A DNA stretch of 64,000 bases from Bugula neritina (GCA_964035545.1 OZ037768.1:7245241-7309240); one strand, 5' to 3'. Shown: positions 33,661 to 44,921, counted from the first letter of the stretch. The notes: generated by a model from the sequence alone, not told the origin. Translations and numbers: made by a program.

Positions 33661-34029
33661 GATGGATAGTAATACTTATACTACTTGAGTGTTTTATTCA
33701 AATCGTTGAGAAAAAGTGCATCAAACTTTCACATTGATGCAGTTGAACTTAAACATATATGTGTTTAATGAATTGGCTATAACACTCAGTCACATGTTAT
33801 CTTAAAACCCATTGTATACCCTGTTAAGACTCATTTTGGTCTTGTGGTGCAGATATAGTGTATTTGACATTTGTCTTGTGAGAGTAACAGTCTTTTTCAT
33901 ATTAAATAAGCCAAAAAGTCTAGGTTTTTTTTAAGCCAAATTGTTGTTCTGATAATATAATTTGAAGTCAAGAATATTCATTGTTTAGCATTCATTGTAA
34001 TGGTCCTGTTGTTTTGATAATTTTTACAG

Positions 34030-35163
34030 ATTATAGAGGTATAACTAATTTTGGAAATACATGCTTTTTAAATGCATGTATTCAAACTATAAACCGCACA
34101 CCACCGCTACAAGTAAATTGTGAGTACATAAATTTTAATTTATCTTTTTCTTAGGGGATTAATATGACTTTAAACCTAGATTTAAAGTAACTTGTTCTAT
34201 TTATATAGGAAATAAATGGTCATGTTTTTTCATACTGTAATCGAGAAGTAGATCACTGTTTTGGTCTTTTGGTTTCACTTTAGTGTTCTTTTTTGGTTAT
34301 ATATGCTTCATTTGTTACTGTGCCAGTAGCAATTCCACAGATCAAGGGTTGAATTTCATGGCTAACGATAAATTTCAAATCCCTTATCAAAAACCAAATG
34401 TATAATTGACATTTTAATCAAGAATAGCCACCAATTAAGGCTTCTTTTACATACATATTTTGTTTTTAGAGGTTTTACCTGATTTCATGAATAATGAGCA
34501 GCATGATGTTGCCGAGGTATTAATGGAAGTTTATAACATGCGATGCAATAGGTTGGGTAACATTAACATTGCTTGAACACATTTGTTGCTTATGTATAGT
34601 TTATAATTCCTAAAGTGACAGTTAGTAGGTACACTAAACACTTATGCTCTTTTCTTCAATGGGACAAAATTGTTCTGGTCAGAAGTTGAATAGTTGACTA
34701 AATGTCATTTCTGCAATGCTGAAACAGCATTTGCTCAGTCAATGAATTTATTACCAGTTCCTCTATTAGAGGTGATTTGGCAACAAATAGAACATTTATT
34801 TTATTGGCACTATAGCATCACGTTTTTGTATTGGCTATTTTATTTGTTACAGAGTGAGGTCACACTGCAGGGCATCAATTCAGTTCCAAGAAACTAGATG
34901 GATATGTTTTCGAAGGGTACTTTGTGTATTTTATGTTTACATAATATTTTGGACCATATTCTTGAGAATTTCTGACTACTGAATAAATACTCATGTTACT
35001 ATTTTTGAGCTCTAGTAGTCTAGATATAACTGTACAACTGTCTCAGTTTACAAAGCTTCCAAAAGTCTTAGCTATCACTTTGAAAAGATTTGATGAACCA
35101 GGAGTCAAGTTAACTAAAAACTTGGAAGTACTGGATTTGCTTTATATAACAGATAAGAGTGGG
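34030..35163 (+). pseudogene. Ubiquitin-specific protease (peptidase C19/USP) fragment, probably broken
   Basis: Three or four exon-like pieces. At 34030-34119: YRGITNFGNTCFLNACIQTI, the USP Cys box (GxxNxGNTCFLN) with catalytic Cys. At ~34472-34555: LPDFMNNEQHDVAEVLMEVY, the QQDAxE-type box. At ~34693-34770: TKCHFCNAETAFAQSMNLLP, half of a CxxC zinc ribbon. At 35024-35163: LPKVLAITLKRF plus TDKSG. Missing or unrecognised are the ~60 aa usually between the Cys and QDAxE boxes, the second CxxC and the C-terminal His box (GHY region). The CHFC piece has an in-frame stop just upstream, and exon phases b-c do not join. So this looks like a decayed or captured fragment, not a working deubiquitinase. 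It lies entirely inside the candidate TIR interval. Confidence 0.7.
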
Positions 35164-37857
35164 GTGAGAAGTATTTAACTAATACTTGTATACAAAGAGG
35201 CGCAATACAAGAGCAGTTTATTGGTGTTGCAGGAACAAAGATTTAATTAGCTCCAAGAATAAATGCAATAAGTATTACGGACATTCTGGTTCTAATAACT
35301 GTGATAAAGGTACAGCTGTATAATCAGCTATATTGTTTATTTTTTGCTGTGTGTTTTGTCATTAGCTTTGCACTTGTGAAGAAAATTGTAATTTGTTGAT
35401 TGTTTGTTTTGGCAGCTTTGTTTGTGTTCAAGAAGAGAATCCTTGGAATATTTCCCTGCGCTACTCACTGTTACAAATTCATAGGACTTGCTTGCTAGCA
35501 TGTGCAAGTCCTTTGAAGTTGACTGCTGAGTTGACAGAACAGTAAACCACCAGCTCCGTCACAAGACTCCAATGTAATCAAGTTGCTTTTTACAAATTGG
35601 TTTGGTTTCAATGTAGCTGTCACACCACTGTGATTGCGATTGTCACTTTCAAAGTAAAGAATGACAGCTGATTGTTCCATTATTATTTACATATTTCCTC
35701 TAGATCGTATTGTAGCATCAAAGAAGACCTACTGAGAACATATTGATTTATTTAGCGGTATTTTAACTGTTAGCAAGACTTTGCAAAATGTGTACATTCA
35801 TATTAGGTGTTTAGGGCATTAAAGCTTTGATAAGCCGTTGCATATTTGCAATTATATGCGAGGCGTTATAAGCCATGATGAAGTTTCAGTTGTTCAGCAT
35901 TTTGGTGACATTTCGTCAGCAAATATGTTTTTGTAATTTTTATTTGCTGTGCCTTGAACACATTTTTATACAAAACTAAAAACTTGTTTTTTTTTTTTGT
36001 TTTTTTTTTCTTACTTTTACTTATATTATTGCATCATATTTTATGTTTTATTGCATAAATATCAAATAGTTCTTCAAGTTATTGTGTTCTTTGATTACAT
36101 CATGCTGTACAGTAATACATACAAGTTACTAGTATGTACAATTTCACTCACATCTTTACAATATTATTTTAAAGAACAAAAAATTAAAACAACTTTGCTG
36201 CCATGGCTATTCATTTACTTCTAGTGAGTTATCGATCAAAGTTTTGAGCACAAGGCCTAAGTTTGAGGTAGTGGAAGTAAGACACTTTAAGCACAAAACT
36301 AAAAAGTTCTGCATTTTAACCCATAAGTATTAACTTGGTTTATTAATCAAATTATTTATTTGATGAAATTATACTAATTGAGTCACACTATTTGAAATAG
36401 CATTGTACTATAAATACTAACGATAGTTCTACGTTTTATAGTTAAAGTTTGAAAATACTCATGAGCATGATAACAATAATAAGCATTTTTTATTATAACA
36501 ATTACATGCAACGATAAATATTAACTTATTTTCACTGTAGTTTTTAATGAGATATTTTAATGGGAATTTCGATAAAAAAATAATATTATGCTGGCTAGAT
36601 AACTTAAGTCGTACGAATGTTAGTTGAACAACTAAAATTTAGTTAATAGTAAAACATCGAAGGTTTTGGTATCTATGCAACTACGAGAATCACAATTATT
36701 GGGCTCGGTTTTGTAGTTTAAAAGTTAATTATTAGCAGGTAAAAATGTAATTGTCAACACCATAATAAAAACTAGTTGTGTAACTAAACTCTTTGTGCGC
36801 CGACGGCTTGGATGTTTCCTGATTTTATGGCCACGCTCACGCAACCGGATTTTATGTTTAAAAGTAGTCGTTAGAAGTTTTTCTGAGTTGTTTTCTCCTG
36901 TTTACGTTTCCGCCACTTTTTTCCGTTTTACGTTTACGCAGTTTACAAAAACCGTACAGAAAATAACAATTTTCAGTAAATGGTGTAACTGATGTATTTT
37001 CTGGTATTCTTTGGTTTTCGATAAGTACTGTAAAGAAAACTGATTGGGAGAAAGCGCAATATGAAATCTAAACCAAATAATGTGCATTTGCTATAGTCAC
37101 TCATTCATGTCTCTATGTTATCACCAATAATAAAATATTGTATAAAAGAATATGCTATCATACACGCTGTAACACATGTACTATAACACAGTCTTGAAGT
37201 TCCCAGCCTTAAAGATATACACCACCAAGATAAATTATTTATAACCATGACATTAGCTTGAACTGATGAGATGGGTTGAAGTTTCAAGGCTAGGATCTGC
37301 TGATCTTTAGCCTTTGCTAGCTGACATGCACTCTTCTTTATGTTGGCTGAAATTGAAGCTAGAAATTGGCAAAGCATTTAAAAAGTTCCAAGCAGACATT
37401 GGGTTAATACAAGCAAACAAAATTCAGAAATAATTAAGTAGCGTAATTAACTTGATTGAGTAACTGCTTTGAAGGAATATTAAACTTAGAAATAGTGGAG
37501 AGACTCATAGTATAATATATTCAATCAAAGTAAAAGGTTTTTATTCAATTGAATGCCTAATTTTGCAATACAGTATATAGATCTGTAGCTGACAGTAATA
37601 GTGTTTCTCTTTTTTTTCTTTTTCTGAACATTTTTAGCAGTGATTTAAAAGTAGGTGGTTCTGCTTAGTGTGAGACTTTGTGATCTTCTACCATATACTT
37701 TAGTATTCTATAGCATTAAACCCCTGCTCTGTAGCAAATGAACTTCGCTCAAAAATTATTAAATGTTATAGCATATATGTTTTTATGTTATAGAACAGTT
37801 TCAAAGATTTTGCTTGAAGTAGCCATTTAGGAGCAGTAGTAGAGAAATTGACATAGC
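35164..37857. other. Gene-poor region between the USP fragment and the Gypsy element
   Basis: AT-rich, with a poly-T run at 35988-36010. A locally GC-richer stretch (36795-36850) precedes the right terminus of the candidate TIR element. Short frames on either strand (35495-35680, 36795-36992, 37105-37377) show no recognisable domain. Confidence 0.5.
36919..36955 (-). repeat. Right inverted terminus of the candidate 4.5-kb element
   Basis: Reverse complement begins ACGGTTTTTGTAAACTGCGT as at 32451. Followed by ACAGAAA (36956-36962), which also precedes the left terminus. Confidence 0.7.
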
Positions 37858-38009
37858 TGTAATATTATGGTTGCGGATGAAGTGGATTATATTTTGTTAG
37901 TGAACACGAGCAAGTATTGTATTTAACATGGCGATAACGTTATTCAAACTGAAGGTAACCTTGACCTAATAAAAGCGTAACATTATAGCGAGTACATTAT
38001 AATACAACA
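37858..38009 (-). repeat. 3' LTR of the Gypsy element (152 bp)
   Basis: Identical to 42091-42242. On the element's strand it starts TGTTGTATTATAATG and ends AATATTACA. Very short for an LTR. Confidence 0.97.
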
Positions 38010-38022
38010 CCTCCCTTTCTCA
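38010..38022 (-). other. Polypurine tract of the Gypsy element
   Basis: On the minus strand tgagaaagggagg lies immediately before the 3' LTR, the expected site for plus-strand DNA priming. Confidence 0.85.
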
Positions 38023-38189
38023 AGACAATAATAAAAGATGGGGAGACCACACAAAATTGTAATACAGCAAAAAACACACATTGGAAACATATTGATAATA
38101 CACAGAGAAATTTTAGTACACTAGTAAAAACAAACACAATGGTAATACAATACATAATAAAATGGAAACAAACACAGCACATAGTCTAT

Positions 38190-41100
38190 TTACAAATCCA
38201 AAATCTGTCTAGGTTTAATAGTTCTACCATAACTAGATTTTCTAGCGACATTATTGTCGTCAGACAACTCAGTAGTTTGTAATGGCACTAGGTTGGTAAC
38301 ATTGCGTCTGAGTGGGACACCATTAGTACTTTTAACAACAATCGATCGGGGCCTTGCAGGGGAAGTACTAACAACTTCAGCATCACGATTCAGATCACGC
38401 ACATGAACTCTATCACCAGGACTTAACGATGGAGGGACCACAACTCGATGTCTCAAGTCAAATGTATCTTTGCTCTGGGCTCTAGCATGAGCCTCTTTTT
38501 GCTTAACCCGTTCTACATCGGGCTGCTTTGGGGCCAACACTGATGGCAAAGAAGGCACCGTAGTGCGCAGTTTCCGACCCATCAACAACTCAGCTGGAGA
38601 GACACCATTTTCCAACGGTGAAGACCTATAAGCCATCAACCCTAAATACGGATCTTGTCCTTTCTTCAAAATGTTTTTAACAGTCTGAACAGCTCGTTCA
38701 GCTGCACCATTTCCCTGAGGGTGTTTAGGAGAACTGGTAATATGGGTAAAACCAAACTTTCGGGCGAAGGATTTAAATTCCTCTGAAGCGTATTGCACAC
38801 CATTATCAGAAATCAGGACCTCTGGGACACCATGTCGAGCAAATATGCTCTTCAAATGGAGTATAACCTTAGAACTGGTGAGATCCTCTAACAACGCAAC
38901 TTCGATAAAACGAGAATAGTAATCGACTACTAGCAAGAACCACTTACTGTCAAAATAGAACAAGTCACTGCCTAGTTTTTCCCAAGGACGACTAGGAAAC
39001 TCAGAACGAAGGAGAGGGGATTGTTGAACGTTAGACTCCTTCCTACAGGACTCGCATTTTTTAACCATCTCCGCAATTTGCTGGGACATATTGGGCCACC
39101 AGACTGACTGTGCAGCTCGAGACCTACATTTGGTGATGCCAAGGTGACCACTGTGGATTTTGTCAAGCACAGCTAGACGTTCGGCATGGGGAATAACAAT
39201 GCGACTGTCAAGAACTAAAACATCTTCAATGGTAGAGAGCCTAGACCTACATTCAAAATAGGGACGCAACAAAATTTCATGAGAAGGCAAATATGTGGGC
39301 CAACCAGACCTAACATATTGGAGAACACGAGATAAGACCTCATCATTCTCTTGTTGAACTTTCAACTCTTTCAAACGAGGAGAAGTGGCAGTATTATGCA
39401 ATGCTGACACAGCGAAAAGCTCTACTTCTTCCATAAACATAACATCAGCCTCACTAATGGGACCTACAGAACGAGAAAGGGCATCTGCAATAACATTCTT
39501 CTTTCCAGAAATGTGTTCCACGTGATATTGGAACCTCATGAGACGCATTCTAAACCTCTGAATACGTGCAGGGTTCTTGTCAAGCTCAATATCATTTAAG
39601 AGGGGAACTAAAGGTTTGTGATCAGTTTTGATAACCACTCTAAGACCAACAATATAATCCCTAAACTTTTCACAAGCCCAAACAACTGCTAAAGCTTCTT
39701 GCTCTATGGTAGCATACCTCTTCTCTGTCTCACTGAGCGCACGAGAAGCAGCACAGACTAGGCGTAGCTCGCCATTGTCTTGATATTGGAACAGAGCAGC
39801 ACCTATACCACATTGAGAAGCATCAGTGTGAATAACTGTTTCACGCTGAGGACTATAGGAAGCGAGTTCAACACTACGTTGCAACTCTTTCTTGATGTCA
39901 CAGAAGGCTTGTTTTTGAGCAACATCCCAAATCCAAGGAGTATTTTTATGAAGAAGCTCACGTAAGGGAGCACTGAGTTCACCTAACCTGGTGGAGAACT
40001 TGCTAAGCTGATTAGCCATTCCAAGGAAACTACGCACATCCTTGACACAAGTTGGAGTGGCAAAACTTTCTATGCCCTGAATTGCTTCGGGATTAGCACG
40101 AATGCCAGAAGAGGATATGACATGACCAAGAAACTTGATACTGCTACGAGAGAACTTACATTTTTCAACATTTAGAGTCATACCAGCGTCAACCATCCTA
40201 CGCAAAACAGCACGAACACGACTATCGTGTTCTTCTTGAGATTTACCCCAAATGCAAACATCGTCCATGTGACAGACAACACCATCCAAACCTTCCAGAA
40301 CCTGTGAAACAATTTTGCAGTACAGTTCTGGACTAGAGGACAACCCAAAGGGTAAACGGTTAAAGGCAAACCTACCAAACGGAGACAAGAATGTAGTCAA
40401 CATTTTAGCTTTGGGGGAGAGAGGAATCTGATAGAAACCTGAGTTAGCATCGAGTACTGTAAAAAAGTTACCATTGCCAAGCTTGGCGAGACTTGACTCA
40501 ACATGAGCCATGGGGTGCACTTCTCTACGAACAACTTTGTTCAACTCAGTGTAATCAACACAGATTCTCACCTTGCGATTAGCCTTGGGGACTACAACCA
40601 TGGGAGCACACCAATCTGTGGGCTCACTGACTGGAGAAATTACTCCTTTAGCAACCATATCACTCAACTCCTGCTTAACACTAGACAACAAGGGGTAGGG
40701 GACCGAACGAGGGGTGTTAATAGCAAATGGTTTACACTCAGAACGCAACTCTATACCTACGGTATGATTCATTTTACCTAGACCACTAAAAAGTTTTGGG
40801 AATTCTCTACAAAATACAGAGTTGTCAGTAACATTAGTAACAGAGTCTACATCACACTTACAAGAAATTAACCCTAGCTTAACACAAGCATTACGACTTA
40901 GCAAGGCTTTTGTTTGGTTTACAACATAAATAGTTTCAGTGTGAGTAATACTGCCTACTGAAAGTTTAGCATTAAAACAGCCTACAACTGGTATCTTAGT
41001 GTTACCTGGGCCTAAAAACTGCTTCTTAGTCTTTACTAATGGCACATTGGAACATAGCCTTTGGGGAAGTATGGAGACATCTGCACCAGTATCGAGTTTG

Positions 41101-42008
41101 AACTGAACTGGAAAGTCAAGCTTGTCTACAACAATAGTCTTGGTCCACACTCCTACGTTACTCTCAGCTATCTCACCAAGAAATACGCTGTCCACTTCTT
41201 CTTCAACTTGCTGAACTTGACTGGCAGGCTTAGATTTACACATTTTTGCGTAGTGTCCGAGTTTACCACAGCGCTTACACTTACATTCTTTCGCAGGGCA
41301 TGTACCTCTGGTGTGGTTTACATAACCACATCGGCCACATGGAGTAGAGTTATTAGTTTGTCTAGTGCTGTTACTCTTAGAGCTGTGCTTATGAGACTTG
41401 TTTGTGTGACTACCACTACTACTGAATTTGGAGACAGCATCTACCGAAGTACTACTAGTACTACCCTGAGTATGACTTTCTGTCAAGTCTTTGATGTTTT
41501 TGTCTACTTGCTCAAATTGTCTAGCCATATTTATGGCAACCTCTTCAGTTAGGTCTTCAACATTCATTTTCTGCATTTCACGACTGCAGTTAGTGTCTGT
41601 GATTCCTACTACAATTCTGTCTCGCATTTGCTCTGATCTATTGGAAAAATCACACCTATCTGCTATGTCATTTAGAGATCTAACATACTGTTCAACAGTT
41701 TCTCCTTGTTGTTGGCAGCGCCTGAAGAAACGAGCTCGTTCATAAATCACGTACTTACGTGGAGAGAAATACTTCTGAAAAGCTTCAGATACTTTTTGGT
41801 AGTTTTTAATATCTTCATCCGACAGTGCTAAACCATTGAAAATACTCTCGCTTTTATTTCCCATACAATAGAGAAAGCTGTCAACTTGCAACTGTTCTTC
41901 TTCTTGATTGAGCTTTGACAGTGTCCTATAACGACTCCAGCGAGCAAACCATTCAGCCCAGCCAGATGGATCAAAGTCGAACTCTTTAGGGGGGTTAAAC
42001 TTAGCCAT
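38190..42008 (-). CDS. Gag-Pol polyprotein of Ty3/Gypsy retrotransposon (single 1272-aa frame)
   Basis: The start is the ATG at 42008 (MAKFNPPKEF); the open frame extends to 42023 but without ATG. Gag domain, then two CCHC knuckles at ~224-258 (CGRCGYVNHTRGTC, CKRCGKLGHYAKMC). Aspartic protease LDTGADVS (~305-312). Reverse transcriptase with VLDANSGFYQIPL (~520) and catalytic box HMDD (~580-583), with His where Tyr is usual. RNase H IHTDASQCGIGAALF (~727). Integrase zinc finger H-H-C-C (~952-988) and catalytic Asp ~1015 (SDLFYFD), Asp ~1068 (SDNGVQYA), Glu ~1104 (GNGAAERAV), spacing D-35-E between the last two. No stop or frameshift separates gag from pol, so both products are made as one protein and must be cut by the protease. 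No chromodomain seen. Antisense frames over this region are shadows. Confidence 0.97.
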   Translation of the reverse strand: MAKFNPPKEFDFDPSGWAEWFARWSRYRTLSKLNQEEEQLQVDSFLYCMGNKSESIFNGLALSDEDIKNYQKVSEAFQKYFSPRKYVIYERARFFRRCQQQGETVEQYVRSLNDIADRCDFSNRSEQMRDRIVVGITDTNCSREMQKMNVEDLTEEVAINMARQFEQVDKNIKDLTESHTQGSTSSTSVDAVSKFSSSGSHTNKSHKHSSKSNSTRQTNNSTPCGRCGYVNHTRGTCPAKECKCKRCGKLGHYAKMCKSKPASQVQQVEEEVDSVFLGEIAESNVGVWTKTIVVDKLDFPVQFKLDTGADVSILPQRLCSNVPLVKTKKQFLGPGNTKIPVVGCFNAKLSVGSITHTETIYVVNQTKALLSRNACVKLGLISCKCDVDSVTNVTDNSVFCREFPKLFSGLGKMNHTVGIELRSECKPFAINTPRSVPYPLLSSVKQELSDMVAKGVISPVSEPTDWCAPMVVVPKANRKVRICVDYTELNKVVRREVHPMAHVESSLAKLGNGNFFTVLDANSGFYQIPLSPKAKMLTTFLSPFGRFAFNRLPFGLSSSPELYCKIVSQVLEGLDGVVCHMDDVCIWGKSQEEHDSRVRAVLRRMVDAGMTLNVEKCKFSRSSIKFLGHVISSSGIRANPEAIQGIESFATPTCVKDVRSFLGMANQLSKFSTRLGELSAPLRELLHKNTPWIWDVAQKQAFCDIKKELQRSVELASYSPQRETVIHTDASQCGIGAALFQYQDNGELRLVCAASRALSETEKRYATIEQEALAVVWACEKFRDYIVGLRVVIKTDHKPLVPLLNDIELDKNPARIQRFRMRLMRFQYHVEHISGKKNVIADALSRSVGPISEADVMFMEEVELFAVSALHNTATSPRLKELKVQQENDEVLSRVLQYVRSGWPTYLPSHEILLRPYFECRSRLSTIEDVLVLDSRIVIPHAERLAVLDKIHSGHLGITKCRSRAAQSVWWPNMSQQIAEMVKKCESCRKESNVQQSPLLRSEFPSRPWEKLGSDLFYFDSKWFLLVVDYYSRFIEVALLEDLTSSKVILHLKSIFARHGVPEVLISDNGVQYASEEFKSFARKFGFTHITSSPKHPQGNGAAERAVQTVKNILKKGQDPYLGLMAYRSSPLENGVSPAELLMGRKLRTTVPSLPSVLAPKQPDVERVKQKEAHARAQSKDTFDLRHRVVVPPSLSPGDRVHVRDLNRDAEVVSTSPARPRSIVVKSTNGVPLRRNVTNLVPLQTTELSDDNNVARKSSYGRTIKPRQILDL

Positions 42009-42076
42009 AGCGATAAAACACACTTTAACTTTGTAAATTTAAAATAGCTAATAACTTTAACTTGGTTTCAGCAACA

Positions 42077-42090
42077 CGTACTGGCCACCA
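42077..42090 (-). other. Primer-binding site of the Gypsy element
   Basis: Directly after the 5' LTR on the minus strand the sequence reads TGGTGGCCAGTACG, beginning with the TGG complementary to a tRNA CCA end. The cognate tRNA was not identified. Confidence 0.75.
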
Positions 42091-42242
42091 TGTAATATTA
42101 TGGTTGCGGATGAAGTGGATTATATTTTGTTAGTGAACACGAGCAAGTATTGTATTTAACATGGCGATAACGTTATTCAAACTGAAGGTAACCTTGACCT
42201 AATAAAAGCGTAACATTATAGCGAGTACATTATAATACAACA
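42091..42242 (-). repeat. 5' LTR of the Gypsy element (152 bp)
   Basis: Upstream LTR with respect to the minus-strand gag-pol frame, identical to the copy at 37858-38009. Any promoter must lie within these 152 bp or the short leader. Confidence 0.97.
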
Positions 42243-42247
42243 ATAGC

Positions 42248-44921
42248 CTACCAAAGTTCTGTAATTTTATGATTAAAGATATACCTTCTTTTGCTACATT
42301 TCTAAACTAGAACACAGGCTTTTCTCATTTTCTCCATTACTGTACCTACCTCGCCATTAAGTTATACTGAATATTCTGTTACAAGACATTGGTCAAAGTA
42401 TATTTGCTATATAGTCTTTGCAGCAGGACATAACGAGATAGACACCAGTTAGGTTGTCTGGCCTTCTGTTTATTTGCCACTTTCCCCTTTTACTAATTAT
42501 CTGGAAAAGGAGTATGCTAGTGTTTGTTGTATTTCAACCAGATTATTCTGTCACTCAGGGTGAAACTTAGAAATCGTTTTCACGATTTTTAGTGCTTCCT
42601 ACTAACACCAATTGTTCCTATTCTGCCACTATTCAAGTAGTCATGGTTCTTTCCTTTCCATACGCAGCTAGTAACTTTGAAACATCTAGTTTATTTTAGT
42701 ACCAAATTATTGGCAGATTTTGGGAACTATTGCCAATAGAGTTCATATTTACTCTTGAGGGAATATTTTCACTTTCATAATAACTTGGTAACAAGCTTTT
42801 AAACTCTATGCTCATATACTTGCCTTGATTTAGTTCCTACAACTTATATACAGAAATGGTATGTAGCCTACAAGCCCAATGCGTGATCAAGTCTTTTTCA
42901 ATAGCAATCAATAGAATTGAAGTGGACTTTGCACTATGGATGGAGGATTGTGAAAAGGCTGGTTCATGCAATATAGCACGTAGGCAGCTGAGTGCCAAAC
43001 GGAATCAATTTCCACTTCCTATCCACTAATAATCCACACATTGCACTTCAACTAAATAATCTCATTATTTCATTAATCATATCAAATATGATGCAACGAA
43101 AACATACCTCGTTAAGTAAACAATTTCAATTTAGTCTGTTCAAATCATGGAGTAGCTAAACCTTATGTAAATACAGTGAAGAATATTTAGTATAATAATT
43201 AACATAGGTAGTTTATATAATAAAATGTTTAATCCATGCAATCACTTAGTAATATTAAAACATATTAATTTTATAACAGTAATATTATAACATATTAGTT
43301 ATAATGCAACATAGTAATATCTAGCATAGTACTATTATAACATTGTAATATTAATTATGCTTGAGAAAAACTTTTAAAAAAAAATTTTACCCTTCTGAAA
43401 ACAGCTGTTCTTTCTACCTTTATTACAACTCTGGAAATGTGTTCATTCTTTTAGCTTTACCATTTGTTGACAAAGGACTAAATAAACTTTTTTTCACTTT
43501 TAAAAAAAATATAGGCAGTGGTCAAAGTTAGAGAGTACAATGAGCTCCACCATTCTCTATTTGAATCCCCTAAACTTGGCAGTACACTCCAGTAGTTGAG
43601 GCTAAATTACTGTGAAATATCTTGACCTATACATGGCGAATCAAGACTCTTTCACATTTCACATTTTAACCTTTGACCCTGAAGTTGAAAAACTTTCAAA
43701 ACTAGTGACATTGTTGTACTGAGATGGGGGCTTCTGTACTCTTTGGTGCAGAGAAGCAGATTTTTGCTTAGCTTAGGCTCATAATTCTTTGTTCTGATTT
43801 GGAGCTTGATGGCTTTATTTCAGAAGTGCACAAACATTTTGCATCCAGTTTTCCACAATGTTGGCATCTTTTCAGTATACATTTTTATGTGGGGTGAATT
43901 CCATTAACCTCAATCGTTTTAATAATACAATCATTATGATAATCGCCATGACAAATTCTACTCTATTAACTATTATATATTGTACTCTTTTAATTATATT
44001 AGCCTGCATTTATATAACTTACTAGCACGAAATTTAAGGGGAATCTATGTTATTGATTTATTATTATGCAATACTTGTTTACATTAATTAGTCATAATTT
44101 CCACAGAACTCATGTGCGTTGTAGGATTCAATAGAACTTGCTAGAATATTACTTCAAGAGTATACAAGAGCAGAGGCTTTGTTAATGCAGTAGATTTCAA
44201 TTACAAAGTTTTCATAAACCACACAGCTTAAGACTATTACACATTACAACTGGACATCCCATCTCTAATTCTGGTAAAGAGATATCACAGTATGTTAGAA
44301 TAACAGATATTCATTATTTTTAAAAGAACTGTCACACTGTATCTCCACTTAAGGTGACAATAGTATAAATGTATAATACATGAAATGCTGGCTGTTGGAA
44401 TACTTCTAATTAATTTTGCCTCAGTTGGTCATATATTGACTATGCAATTTTTTACTATGCCATTGTATGTAGCTGATAAGTGAATACACTCACTGTTAGT
44501 GATTTAGGATAGGCTCGTCACGAATGCTGTTCGTGATTACTGCTACAATACAAAAGATGGCTGGAGAAAAAGATTAACTGCGTGGCTGGTTTCCCATACA
44601 TTCATGTGTATAGATTCTTATATTATAATAAGTACTAACTTACCCCCTTACCTTACACTTGCAGTGATATATAAAAACAAATGACAATACCAAATTAAAA
44701 ATGTGGAATCACAGATACTGTATTAGAAAACATAGTTACTTTATTATATTAGGGTAATGCTGTTCAAATAGTGAAAATAATATAAAAATATATTAATAAA
44801 AATATTTCTTTCATTTAAATTTTTTGTATCAACAAATATAAACGTAAAAAATGGTTCTCGCATTACATAACAAGTAAGCTTTAGAACATAACAAGTGGGA
44901 ATGTTTTCTTTTATTTTCGTA
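42248..44921. other. Gene-free AT-rich spacer
   Basis: No frame of note on either strand and no array. TTTATT at 44740-44745 and 44910-44915 could serve as AATAAA for the minus-strand gene ending at 44922. Confidence 0.5.

Larger units (their letters stand above)
32451..36955. mobile_element. Candidate ~4.5-kb TIR-bounded element enclosing a USP gene fragment
   Basis: The interval starts ACGGTTTTTGTAAACTGCGT and its end, on the other strand, starts with the same 20 bases. Identity is perfect for 25 bp, then resumes as CGGAAA and GGCGGAAA after small gaps. ACAGAAA flanks it directly on both sides (32444-32450 and 36956-36962), a 7-bp target-duplication candidate (8 bp if the adjacent T is counted). 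No transposase was found inside. The interior holds a simple AT-rich tract (32840-33660) and a broken ubiquitin-protease-like coding fragment (34030-35163). The alternative is two independent short repeats in opposite orientation; the matching flanks argue against that but do not exclude it. Confidence 0.5.
37858..42242 (-). mobile_element. Full-length, apparently intact Ty3/Gypsy LTR retrotransposon (4385 bp)
   Basis: Two 152-bp LTRs read identically base for base, in TG...CA form, and are bounded by the 5-bp duplication ATAGC (37853-37857 and 42243-42247). Between them on the minus strand are a primer-binding site abutting the 5' LTR, one uninterrupted gag-pol frame and a purine-rich tract abutting the 3' LTR. 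Identical LTRs, a clean duplication and an open frame indicate a very recent insertion. The order protease, RT, RNase H, integrase is that of Ty3/Gypsy (Metaviridae). No env-like frame. Confidence 0.97.

Noticed and set aside
36795-36992. Arg-rich plus-strand frame over the right terminus of the candidate 4.5-kb element
   Set aside because: Opens with GTG, has no recognisable domain and is explained by the terminal repeat sequence.
40503-41745. Several plus-strand frames over the retrotransposon
   Set aside because: Antisense shadows of the intact minus-strand gag-pol frame.
42009-42023. Upstream extension of gag-pol (MCFIA...)
   Set aside because: It begins at GTG; the first ATG, at 42008, gives the natural start.
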